Part shown: positions 1 through 7,737 of the stretch, piece after piece | How the letters are laid out: every line of letters starts with the position of its first letter | How positions within the stretch are numbered: position 1 is the stretch's first letter | Assembly: GCA_017305195.1 (NCBI GenBank) | Contig: JAFKMU010000043.1 | Location: forward strand, 62,001-126,000 | Direction of reading: 5' to 3' | From: Verrucomicrobiota bacterium | Lineage (GTDB): Bacteria > Verrucomicrobiota > Verrucomicrobiia > Chthoniobacterales > Terrimicrobiaceae | DNA: 64,000 bases | Notes under the pieces: model-generated | Told to the model about the DNA's origin: nothing | Databases searched by the model: none | What the model saw: the letters and a program-made list of their open reading frames with translations, nothing else | Made by a program: the position numbers and the translations under genes

Positions 1-1080
1 CACGCTGGCATCCAGTACGGCGTTTTGCGCGGCCTGGGTGCTGGGCACGAAGGCCAGCGCATCAGCCTTGGGGCTGCCCTGCGGGATACGGGCAAAATCC
101 GGAGGCAGTTGCGACGGTTGGACGTAGGACCATGGCCCGTTTTTCGACGTGGCGGTGAACCATCGACCGGAGATCAGCACGTAGATCGCCTGGGTGTTGA
201 TGTCCATGAAGACGTCGCTCGAGGTATTGGTGACGTAGAGGAGGCTCGTGCCGGAGATCGTGCTGAACTGAGCTGGTCCGTCGGTCTGGATAAGCTCGCT
301 GGGCTGGGTGACGACGATGATCTTGGGCAGCGATCCCGTGGCCATGGCCTGCTGGTCGCCAGCCTGGGCGGCTTTTTGCGTGCTCGCCAGCTGGGTGACG
401 GCGGCGGGGACGTTGGAAGCTCCCTGCCATGGGCCGTTGATATCGGACGCGCTCAGCCAAGCGCCGGGGCCTTCCAGATAGTAGGTCTTGGCCGCGACAT
501 CAAGGGCGATGAAAAACGGCGTGTTGACCACCCGCATGAGCCCTGTGCCGCTGACCGGGGCGAGTTGGGGCGCTCCGTCGAGAGTCACGAGCACGGCGGG
601 AACGTCGGAATAAATCAGGTTGGGCGGAGTGTTGTTGAAATTTGCCGTCGCTGCCTGCTGCTTCTGGGTGGTCGAGAGCGAGGCGAGGATGGAGTCGAGC
701 GAGAGTTCGGCCCCGGGGGCGGCCTGGTTGATGGCGCTGGTGAGCTGGTCGACCGGAACGGACCCCGAGCCGGGAAAGCGCGAGTTCGTGACAGTGAGCG
801 TCTGGATCTGGACGGTGCGCGCGTCGCGGTCTGTCTGCACGGTGGCGCTGAACCACATCGCTCCAAAGACCGGGGAGGTGCTGCCCGATGGGGTGTAGGA
901 AACAGCGGCGTGGGAGGTCAGCACGTTCTGGCTGAAGCTATCCACCTGAGGCTGATACACGGTGATCGAGCCGGAGGGAGCTTGATAGGTTTGCGGCCAG
1001 TTTGCGGCGGAGGAGGAGAGGATGGGGAAGGCGACAGCCGCCAGCCAAAACGCGGAGAGAAAGGGGCGGAGAGTTCTCAT
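1..1080 (-). CDS. Secreted protein resembling 'carbohydrate-binding family V/XII' proteins (partial, 3' end outside window)
   Basis: An open frame starts at the ATG at 1080 on the minus strand and runs 360 codons to the window edge without a stop, so the C-terminus is missing. The N-terminus (MRTLRPFLSAFWLAAVAFP) is a signal peptide, so the protein is exported. Near residues 270-335 the repeated pattern TNTSSDVF, YVLISGRWF, GPWSYV and LPPDFARIP resembles secreted proteins annotated as carbohydrate-binding family V/XII. That label is from memory and describes similarity rather than proven sugar binding. It is divergent from yajC. Confidence is high that this is a gene and moderate for the family. 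Confidence 0.75.
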   Translation of the reverse strand, partial: MRTLRPFLSAFWLAAVAFPILSSSAANWPQTYQAPSGSITVYQPQVDSFSQNVLTSHAAVSYTPSGSTSPVFGAMWFSATVQTDRDARTVQIQTLTVTNSRFPGSGSVPVDQLTSAINQAAPGAELSLDSILASLSTTQKQQAATANFNNTPPNLIYSDVPAVLVTLDGAPQLAPVSGTGLMRVVNTPFFIALDVAAKTYYLEGPGAWLSASDINGPWQGASNVPAAVTQLASTQKAAQAGDQQAMATGSLPKIIVVTQPSELIQTDGPAQFSTISGTSLLYVTNTSSDVFMDINTQAIYVLISGRWFTATSKNGPWSYVQPSQLPPDFARIPQGSPKADALAFVPSTQAAQNAVLDASV

Positions 1081-1228
1081 ATACTGAGATGGTCTCTTCC
1101 TTTTGGACCTGTCGCGTTGGGGAGTCAAGTATGGTCGGGCGCGGTCTGGTCGGCGCAGGTTGTCCCTCCATGGGAGGGGAAGCCGCGGTTGACGGGGAAA
1201 CCCGGTCACGCCCGGGGGGAGGGGTTGT

Positions 1229-1240
1229 TAAATCGATTTA
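1229..1240. promoter_or_regulatory. AT-rich 12-bp palindrome in the divergent gap before yajC
   Basis: The 217-bp gap between the secreted protein (starts at 1080, minus) and yajC (starts at 1298, plus) contains the perfect palindrome TAAATCGATTTA, an AT-rich island in GC-rich sequence. It lies 57 bp upstream of yajC and could be part of a promoter or operator. Nothing else in the gap looks like a gene. Confidence 0.25.
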
Positions 1241-1297
1241 TCTCGCCGTAATTCCCATTTGCCTTGCGGCGGCCGCCTCCCTATCCTCCCACGTTCC

Positions 1298-1651
1298 ATG
1301 AATCTCCATACGCTTCTCATCCTGGCACAGTCCACACCCGCTGCTGGCGGAGCGCCCCAGCAGAACGTGCTGGTGCAGATGATCCCTTTGGTTCTCATTT
1401 TCGTGATCTTCTACTTCCTGCTCATCCGTCCCCAGCAGAAGCGCCAGAAGGAGCATGAAAAGCTCGTCAGCGCCCTCAAGACCGGTGATCACGTCATTAC
1501 CAACGCGGGCATCCACGGCATCATCGTCAATGTGAAAGACCGCTCGGTCCTCATCAAGGTGGCCGACAACGTGAAGATCGAGTTTGACCGCGCGGCGATC
1601 GCGACCGTCGACAAGTCCTCCGAGGCATCCGCCGAAGAAACCAAAGCCTAG
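1298..1651 (+). CDS. yajC: YajC, Sec translocase accessory subunit
   Basis: A 117-residue protein with one membrane helix (VLVQMIPLVLIFVIFYFLLI) followed directly by the YajC hallmark RPQQKRQKEHEKL, then a small cytoplasmic domain (LKTGDHVITNAGIHGIIV). YajC associates with SecDF at the SecYEG translocon in the inner membrane. An upstream GTG at 1259 would add 13 residues unlike the family, so the ATG at 1298 is chosen. It lies 39 bp before secDF, the usual order, and the two are probably co-transcribed. Confidence 0.93.
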   Translation: MNLHTLLILAQSTPAAGGAPQQNVLVQMIPLVLIFVIFYFLLIRPQQKRQKEHEKLVSALKTGDHVITNAGIHGIIVNVKDRSVLIKVADNVKIEFDRAAIATVDKSSEASAEETKA

Positions 1652-1690
1652 TCCCCCATACAGGCAGCCTTTGCCTGATCTTTGCTCCGT

Positions 1691-4018
1691 ATGTCTCCCA
1701 TCCTCACCTTCTTCTCGGGCCTCGGCCTGTTGATCCTCTTCGGCTGGTATTTTGCCACGGACATCCCGACCCGCAAACGGTGGCTCGGACTGGCCCTGAC
1801 CATCCTCGTCACGGCCTTCTGCCTCCAGCAGGCGATCCCGCCGGAGAAGAACATCCGTCTCGGCCTGGATCTCAAGGGAGGCACGTCCTTCCTGCTCAAG
1901 TTGGGAGACAGCGGCAACGAAGACATCTCTCAGCACACGCTTGATCAGGCGGTGGAGGTCATTCGCAAGCGCGTTGACAACTATGGCGTGGGCGAGCCGG
2001 TCATCACCCCGCAGGGCAAGGACCGCATCCTGGTCCAGATCCCGGGTCTCGATGCCAAGCAGGTGGAGGAAACCAAGAAGTCGCTCCAGCAGGTGGCCCG
2101 CCTGGAGTTTGCCACGGTGGCTCCTGGCGGACAGGCGCTCATCCAGCAGATCGAGTCCGGCCAGATCGTTCGTGATCCCAGCTATGTCGTCAAAGAGTAC
2201 AAGACCACTGGCAACGACGGCCAGGAGGCCACGTACAAGCTCCTGGTGAAGAAGCGCCCGGAGATTTCCGGCGATCACGTGAAGCGCGCCTTTGCCTACT
2301 TTGACCAGCGCGGCTGGGGTGTTTCGCTTGAGCTCGACAGTCAGGGAGCCAAGGATTTCGACGCCATCGCGGCCCGCCACCAGGGCGAGCAACTCGCCAT
2401 CATGCTCGACGGCGAGGTCATCTCGGCTCCGACCTTGCAGGCCAGCGCGTACTTTGGCCACGCGACGATTTCGGGCAACTTCACCGAGAAGGAAGCCCGC
2501 GACCTCGCCAGTTCGCTGGAGAATCCGCTCCGCGTGCCGGTGACGATCGAGGAGACGCACACTGTGTCGGCTTCTCTGGGTAGCGACTCCATCCGCAGCG
2601 GCATCCTCTCGGGTGTCTTTGGTCTGGTCCTCGTCACCATCTTCATGGTGCTCTACTACCGCCTCGTTGGTTTCATCGCCATCATCGCGCTGATCATCAA
2701 CTGCATCATGGTGATCGGATGCCTGAGCATGTTCCACAGCGTGCTGACGCTGCCGGGCATCGCAGGCTTGATCCTGAGCCTCGGTATCGCGGTCGACGCC
2801 AACGTGCTCATCTACGAGCGCCTCCGTGAAGAGCTGGATGCGGGCAAGGGGCTCCGCGCCGCTGTCAACTCCTCGTACCAGAAGGCTTTCAGCGCCATCT
2901 TTGACGCGCACGTCACCCAGTTCCTCACGGCGGCCATTCTTTTCTGGCTGGCTTCCGGTCCGGTGAAGGGCTTCGCCCTCACGCTGACGATCGGTATCGT
3001 CGCATCGATGTTCTCATCGCTGCTGGTTACCTACACCTGCTTCGACTGGGCGTTCCATTTCAACGCCATCAAGAAGGTGTCGATGCTGCACCTTATCCGG
3101 GCCAAGCGGTTCAACTTCCTCGGGCATGCCCGTCCGTTCATCATCGCCTCGGTCGCGCTGATCATTCTGAGCATCGGGTACTTCACCTGGCGTGGTCCGG
3201 CGAACTATGACGCCGACTTCAAGGGCGGTGATCTCATTGTCTTTTCCTTCAAGGAGAAGGTGACCCCCGACGCGGTGCGCGATTCCCTGGTGGGCACGCA
3301 TCTGGATAACAGCGTGATCCAGTCCGAGCAGGTGGCGGGACGCGAATTTATCAGCGTCCGCACCGGTATCGGGCATGCGACGGAGCTGCAGCAGATCCTG
3401 AATGAGAAATTCCCGTCGGCCGGCCTCGTCTTTGAGCAGGTCGACCACATCGGCCCGCTCGTTGGTCGCGAACTCGCTTACAAGAGCGGGCTGGCCCTCG
3501 CGCTCGGCCTGCTGGGTATCTTCATCTACGTTTCGCTCCGGTTCGAGACCTCGTTCGCCGTGGGATCGATCATCGCTTTGCTGCATGACCTGATCATTAC
3601 GATCGGCGTCTTCGCCCTGAGCGGTCGCGAGCTTTCGCTTATCATGGTGGCGGCGATCCTCACGATCGCGGGCTACTCGATCAACGACAAGATCGTCGTC
3701 TTTGACCGAATCCGCAGCGGCTTCCGCGAGCGGGGACGACGCTCGATTGCCCAGGTGATGAACGATTCCATCAATGACACGCTGTCCCGTACGATCCTGA
3801 CGGGCGGCACGGTGTTGCTGACAGTGGTGGCGCTGTACGTCTTCGGCGGTCCGGTGCTGAACGACTTTGCCTTCTCGCTCATCGTGGGCGTGCTGGTCGG
3901 AACCTATTCCTCGATCTTCATCGCGTCTCCGATCGTCCTCTGGTGGTCCTCGCTGACCACCGGTGGCAAGGGCCTTGATGCCGAGCTCATCGATACGAGC
4001 GTGGAAAGCAAGGCGTAG
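1691..4018 (+). CDS. secDF: SecD-SecF fusion, protein-export membrane protein
   Basis: A 775-residue fusion of SecD and SecF, which use the proton gradient to help complete preprotein export. The SecD half has DLKGGTSFLL near residue 60, a periplasmic domain with LDGEVISAPTLQ, and the helix motif GIAVDANVLIYERLREEL near residue 365. The SecF half begins near residue 474 and has YDADFKGGDLIV and SINDKIVVFDRIR near residue 663. A TTG at 1682 lies three codons upstream, but the ATG at 1691 is the simpler start. Such fusions are known in Bacteroidetes, Verrucomicrobia and some Firmicutes. It follows yajC. Confidence 0.96.
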   Translation: MSPILTFFSGLGLLILFGWYFATDIPTRKRWLGLALTILVTAFCLQQAIPPEKNIRLGLDLKGGTSFLLKLGDSGNEDISQHTLDQAVEVIRKRVDNYGVGEPVITPQGKDRILVQIPGLDAKQVEETKKSLQQVARLEFATVAPGGQALIQQIESGQIVRDPSYVVKEYKTTGNDGQEATYKLLVKKRPEISGDHVKRAFAYFDQRGWGVSLELDSQGAKDFDAIAARHQGEQLAIMLDGEVISAPTLQASAYFGHATISGNFTEKEARDLASSLENPLRVPVTIEETHTVSASLGSDSIRSGILSGVFGLVLVTIFMVLYYRLVGFIAIIALIINCIMVIGCLSMFHSVLTLPGIAGLILSLGIAVDANVLIYERLREELDAGKGLRAAVNSSYQKAFSAIFDAHVTQFLTAAILFWLASGPVKGFALTLTIGIVASMFSSLLVTYTCFDWAFHFNAIKKVSMLHLIRAKRFNFLGHARPFIIASVALIILSIGYFTWRGPANYDADFKGGDLIVFSFKEKVTPDAVRDSLVGTHLDNSVIQSEQVAGREFISVRTGIGHATELQQILNEKFPSAGLVFEQVDHIGPLVGRELAYKSGLALALGLLGIFIYVSLRFETSFAVGSIIALLHDLIITIGVFALSGRELSLIMVAAILTIAGYSINDKIVVFDRIRSGFRERGRRSIAQVMNDSINDTLSRTILTGGTVLLTVVALYVFGGPVLNDFAFSLIVGVLVGTYSSIFIASPIVLWWSSLTTGGKGLDAELIDTSVESKA

Positions 4019-4026
4019 CGGTTCGC

Positions 4027-4045
4027 TTCCGCCTTTGTGGCGGAA
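4027..4045 (+). terminator. Hairpin after secDF
   Basis: TTCCGCC and GGCGGAA form a perfect 7-bp stem around a 5-nt loop, 9 bp after the secDF stop. There is no clear U-tract, so it may end transcription weakly or protect the mRNA 3' end. Confidence 0.4.
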
Positions 4046-4098
4046 ATTAGGATAGCTAATGCTTTATTTTCGATCCTGCTGTGCCAGTATGGGATAAA

Positions 4099-4761
4099 AT
4101 GTCAGTGGCATTCGACCCCAGCCTGGCCGCCAAGATTGAAAAATGCGGCATCATCGCTGTCTTGATCATCGACCGAGTCGATGACGCAGTACCTCTCGCC
4201 CGTGCGCTCCTCGCCGGGGGAGTGAACGTCATGGAGCTTACCCTGCGGACTCCCGCCGCAATCGACGCCCTCAAGGCCATCACGGCCGAGGTGCCGGAGA
4301 TGGTGGCTGGCGTGGGCACGGTGCTCACACCGGAGCAGGCGAAGCTTGCCAAGGAATCCGGAGCGGCTTTCGCCGTGGCCCCGGGCTTCAATCCGCGCGT
4401 GCTGGCGGCAGCCCGCGAGCAGGGAATTTCCTTTGCTCCCGGTGTCCTCACTCCGACGGATATCGAGCTCGCCGTGGAAGGCGGCTGCAAGCTGCTGAAG
4501 CTCTTCCCGGCCGAACCCTCGGGCGGGTTGAAATACCTCAAGGCGGTGGCTGCGCCATATGCCCACCTCGGGCTGAAGTACATCCCGCTGGGCGGGCTGA
4601 ATTCCGCCAACATGGGCTCCTACATCGCCGATCCGCTGGTCGCGGCGCTCGGAGGTTCCTGGCTCGCGCCGAAGGACCTCATCAAGGCAGGCAAGTGGGA
4701 TGAAATCACCCGCCTGGCCAAGGAATCCACCGGGATCATCGCGAGTACGCCCAGGTCTTGA
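4099..4761 (+). CDS. eda: 2-dehydro-3-deoxy-phosphogluconate (KDPG) aldolase
   Basis: A 220-residue class I aldolase of the KDPG/KHG family, which splits 2-keto-3-deoxy-6-phosphogluconate to pyruvate and glyceraldehyde 3-phosphate in the Entner-Doudoroff and uronate pathways. Visible signatures are the catalytic glutamate in MELTLRT (E46), GVGTVLTPEQ, APGFNP, and the Schiff-base lysine in KLLKLFPAE (K134). The length is normal. A GTG at 4081 would add six residues; the ATG at 4099 fits the family better. No edd or kinase is adjacent, so the gene appears to stand alone between two hairpins. Confidence 0.93.
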   Translation: MSVAFDPSLAAKIEKCGIIAVLIIDRVDDAVPLARALLAGGVNVMELTLRTPAAIDALKAITAEVPEMVAGVGTVLTPEQAKLAKESGAAFAVAPGFNPRVLAAAREQGISFAPGVLTPTDIELAVEGGCKLLKLFPAEPSGGLKYLKAVAAPYAHLGLKYIPLGGLNSANMGSYIADPLVAALGGSWLAPKDLIKAGKWDEITRLAKESTGIIASTPRS

Positions 4762-4807
4762 TCCGCTTGTCCGGCTGGCCAACACCGGCCGACTTTCTTT
4801 TCCAGAC

Positions 4808-4841
4808 AAAAGCGCCGATCCGAAAGGACCGGCGCTTTTTT
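4808..4841. terminator. Bidirectional intrinsic terminator between eda and ppc
   Basis: AAAAGCGCCGATCC and GGACCGGCGCTTTTTT form a long stem with one A-C mismatch around a GAAA tetraloop. An A-run precedes it and a T-run follows, so it can end both eda (plus) and ppc (minus). It lies between the convergent stops at 4761 and 4865. Confidence 0.85.
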
Positions 4842-4864
4842 GTGTTTTGAGCTGTCGCGCGAGC

Positions 4865-7669
4865 CTAGCCCGTGGTGCGCAGGCCGCTGGCGATGGCATT
4901 GATCGAGAGGAGCACCTTGGGCTGGAGTCTCTCGGTATCATGGGAACCATTGGCCTTGGCCGCGCGCCATTTTTTCAGAATTTCGATCTGCTGCTCATGC
5001 AGGACGCGCAGGGCATGGGCGCGCAACCCGAGGGTTTTGAGCATGCGCGGGCGGCGGGCTTCCAGGCTGCCGCCAAACACCTCGGCCATCATCTGATGGG
5101 TGAGATCGAACTCGGCCAGGATCGTTTCCAGGATCGATTCCCGCGCCGCGTCGTCTGTGACCAGGTTGGCGTAAGCCTCCATGATGCTCTTGTCGGCGCT
5201 GGCGATGTTGGTCTCGACGTTGGTCAGCACGTAGTAAACGAGCGGAGACGTCTTGAGCATGCCGCGCAGTTTCTCGATGGCGGTCGGATCGCTTTCCGCG
5301 AGCGCCTTCAGGCCGGAACCCACGCCGAACCAGCCCGGGAGGTAGTAGCGGCTTTGATTCCAGCTGAATACCCACGGAATGGCGCGGAGGTCGGCGAGCG
5401 TGCGCTGCCCGGTGCGGCGGGAGGGGCGGGACCCGATGCTGCTGATCTCCAGCGCGTCGATCGGCGTCGCCTGTGAGTAGAAGGTCATGAAGCCTTCCGA
5501 GCGAATGAGCTTGGAGTAGGCCTGCTGGCTGCTGGCGGCCAGCACCTCCCACATCTCCTGATCCTCCTGGATGACTGGCGGCTGGTTTTGCTCCAGCAGT
5601 GAGAATCCCGTGACGCCTGCGAGGAGGAGCTCCAGATTGTAGGTACAGGTGACGAGGTTGGCGTATTTCTGGGCGATGGTCTCGCCTTGCTCGGTCAGGC
5701 GCAGGTCGCCCTGGATGGAGCCGAGCGGCAGAGCGCCGAGGAAGCGGTGGGTCGGGCCCGCGCCGCGGCTGATAGTGCCGCCGCGACCATGGAAGAACCG
5801 GATCTTGATACCGTATTTCTTGCCAGCCGACGCGATGCCGGCCTGGGCTTTGTGCAGCGCCCACTGGCTGGCCAGGATGCCGCAATCCTTGTTGCTGTCG
5901 CTGTAGCCGATCATTACCTGCTGGACCGGGGTGCTGTGCGGAAGCGAAAGCACCTTGGTGCGGTCGACCTGGTGATGGGCAAGGCTGCGCTGGGTGATAG
6001 GGTGGGCGAGGAAGCGGTCGATCAATCCGGCGCTGTGCTCAAGGTCGTCGAGCGTCTCAAAGAGCGGCACCACCGGCAGTTCGCAAAGGAGCCCCTCGGG
6101 AGTCCACTTCATCAGCCCGGCCTCGCGGGCGAGGACATACACGACGAGCAGGTCGGAAAACTGGCGCGTCATGCTGACGATGAGTGAACCGAGGCCATCG
6201 CGACCGTAGTTCTTCAGGTATTCCTTAAGAACGGCATAACACGAGAGAACCGCATCGGCCTGCTCGCCGATACCCGAGTGCTCGTAAAGGAACGGGCGGG
6301 GCGACTCGAGTTCCTTGGTGAGAAACGCGACGCGGCGCTCCTCATCCCATTCGCCAAAGTCGGGAGCGGGCTGGCCGATGGCCGCCAGGATCTGCATGAG
6401 CGCCTGGTCGTGAAATTTGCTGTTCTGGCGGATGTCGAGCGAAGCCAGATGGAAACCGAAGATATCCAGCGCCCGGCGTACCGGCCACACGGCGGTATTG
6501 GCGAGGCGTTTGGCCCCGACCGTTACGAGGGAGTCCGAGAGCAGGGCGAGATCCTCGTCCAGTTCGTCGGGGGTGCGGTAGTGGTGCTTGGCCTCCTCGA
6601 CCGCAGTGGGTTTGTTGCCGACTCCGACGGAAAGCGGGAGCTTGGCCTGCAAGAGGAGGACGTACTGGCGCCATGGCTCGTCCGAGTACTGGCGGGCGAG
6701 GGTTTCGGCAAACTCCGGGTTTTCACCCCACAGGCGGACGATGGCCTTTTCCAGCTCCGGCGGGGCCTGCTGGAAGTTGCTCGAGAGCGGAAGCTTTGAG
6801 GCGAGGGCGGTGAGATGACGGTGAATGACCACGAGGGCGTTCAACCGCAGTTCGGCCAGCGTGGCCTTGGTGACCTCGGCAGTGACAAAGGGATGTCCGT
6901 CGCGGTCGCCGCCCACCCAGTTCCCGAAGCGCAGGCGCGGCCAGACGTGAGGGTCGTCGAGGAGGGCGTCGTCAAAGCCGGTGTCCTTCCACGCTTGACG
7001 GAGCCGGGCATCGAGCTGGTTGACGGCTGCGGGGAAAACCTCCCGCAGGTAAAAAATGACGTCGCGGCGCTCCGAAGCGACCTCGGGCTTCTCGAGCAGG
7101 ATTTCCCCGCTCCTCCAGAGGCGCTCCAGGACGATCTTGATCTCGTCGCGGATCGCGCTGCGCTGGGACGGGGTGAGCGTCTTGTTTTCCAGCGAGGTCA
7201 GGAACTGGTAGATGGCATGGTGCTGCTCGAGGACGGCGGCGCGCTTGGCCTCGGTCGGATGAGCGGTGAGCACCGGCTCGACGCGAACCTCGCGCAGCGA
7301 GCCAACGATCTTGTCGGGCGTGATGCCGGCATCGCGGACGCGGGCGAGCTGTTCGCCCCACAGGCCGGGCTCGTCGGTCAACCCGTGCTCGATCTCCCTG
7401 AGTCGTCGGGTCTGGCTGGCGGCGTTTTCCTCCACCATGTTCAGAAGCTGAAAGGCGATGGAGTAGGCTTGTTCGATGCGGAAGGGCGGCTGTTTCGAGT
7501 CGTGCACTTCCCCGCTGGGTTGCCACGGAAGGAACCTCGCCGCCTGCTCTTCCCCGAGTTCCTCAAGAACCTCGCGCAGACATTCCATCAAGAAGTTCAG
7601 ATCCGCGTCAATTTTTGCGAATCCCGATGAGATATAATCGGCCGTTGTATTCACCCCGCGCGGCATCAT
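4865..7669 (-). CDS. ppc: Phosphoenolpyruvate carboxylase
   Basis: A 934-residue cytoplasmic enzyme that carboxylates PEP to oxaloacetate, refilling the TCA cycle. Landmarks in order are VLTAHPTEAKRA (catalytic His near 137), GYSDSNKDCG, FHGRGGTISRGAGPTHRFL, GSRPSRRTGQ, LRAIPWVFSWNQSR and a C-terminus ending LRTTG, matching the family's conserved end. The glycine-rich loop reads GGTISRGAGPTH, where the E. coli-type form is GGSxGRGGxPxH. Two adjacent ATGs could serve as start. The secretin gene lies 68 bp upstream on the same strand, with no obvious terminator between. Confidence 0.95.
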   Translation of the reverse strand: MMPRGVNTTADYISSGFAKIDADLNFLMECLREVLEELGEEQAARFLPWQPSGEVHDSKQPPFRIEQAYSIAFQLLNMVEENAASQTRRLREIEHGLTDEPGLWGEQLARVRDAGITPDKIVGSLREVRVEPVLTAHPTEAKRAAVLEQHHAIYQFLTSLENKTLTPSQRSAIRDEIKIVLERLWRSGEILLEKPEVASERRDVIFYLREVFPAAVNQLDARLRQAWKDTGFDDALLDDPHVWPRLRFGNWVGGDRDGHPFVTAEVTKATLAELRLNALVVIHRHLTALASKLPLSSNFQQAPPELEKAIVRLWGENPEFAETLARQYSDEPWRQYVLLLQAKLPLSVGVGNKPTAVEEAKHHYRTPDELDEDLALLSDSLVTVGAKRLANTAVWPVRRALDIFGFHLASLDIRQNSKFHDQALMQILAAIGQPAPDFGEWDEERRVAFLTKELESPRPFLYEHSGIGEQADAVLSCYAVLKEYLKNYGRDGLGSLIVSMTRQFSDLLVVYVLAREAGLMKWTPEGLLCELPVVPLFETLDDLEHSAGLIDRFLAHPITQRSLAHHQVDRTKVLSLPHSTPVQQVMIGYSDSNKDCGILASQWALHKAQAGIASAGKKYGIKIRFFHGRGGTISRGAGPTHRFLGALPLGSIQGDLRLTEQGETIAQKYANLVTCTYNLELLLAGVTGFSLLEQNQPPVIQEDQEMWEVLAASSQQAYSKLIRSEGFMTFYSQATPIDALEISSIGSRPSRRTGQRTLADLRAIPWVFSWNQSRYYLPGWFGVGSGLKALAESDPTAIEKLRGMLKTSPLVYYVLTNVETNIASADKSIMEAYANLVTDDAARESILETILAEFDLTHQMMAEVFGGSLEARRPRMLKTLGLRAHALRVLHEQQIEILKKWRAAKANGSHDTERLQPKVLLSINAIASGLRTTG

Positions 7670-7737
7670 TGGAGAAATGGGGCGAAAATCAACGCAGAAG
7701 ATTCATTCTCTGCGAGATAGTGCGAAAAAATGCCGGA

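Noticed and set aside
25..1251. 408-codon open frame on the plus strand
   Set aside because: Arg/Gly-rich shadow of the minus-strand secreted protein (1-1080), which has a signal peptide and family motifs.
1238..2911. 557-codon open frame on the minus strand across yajC and secD
   Set aside because: Low-complexity, His/Asp/Leu-rich translation antisense to unmistakable yajC and secDF.
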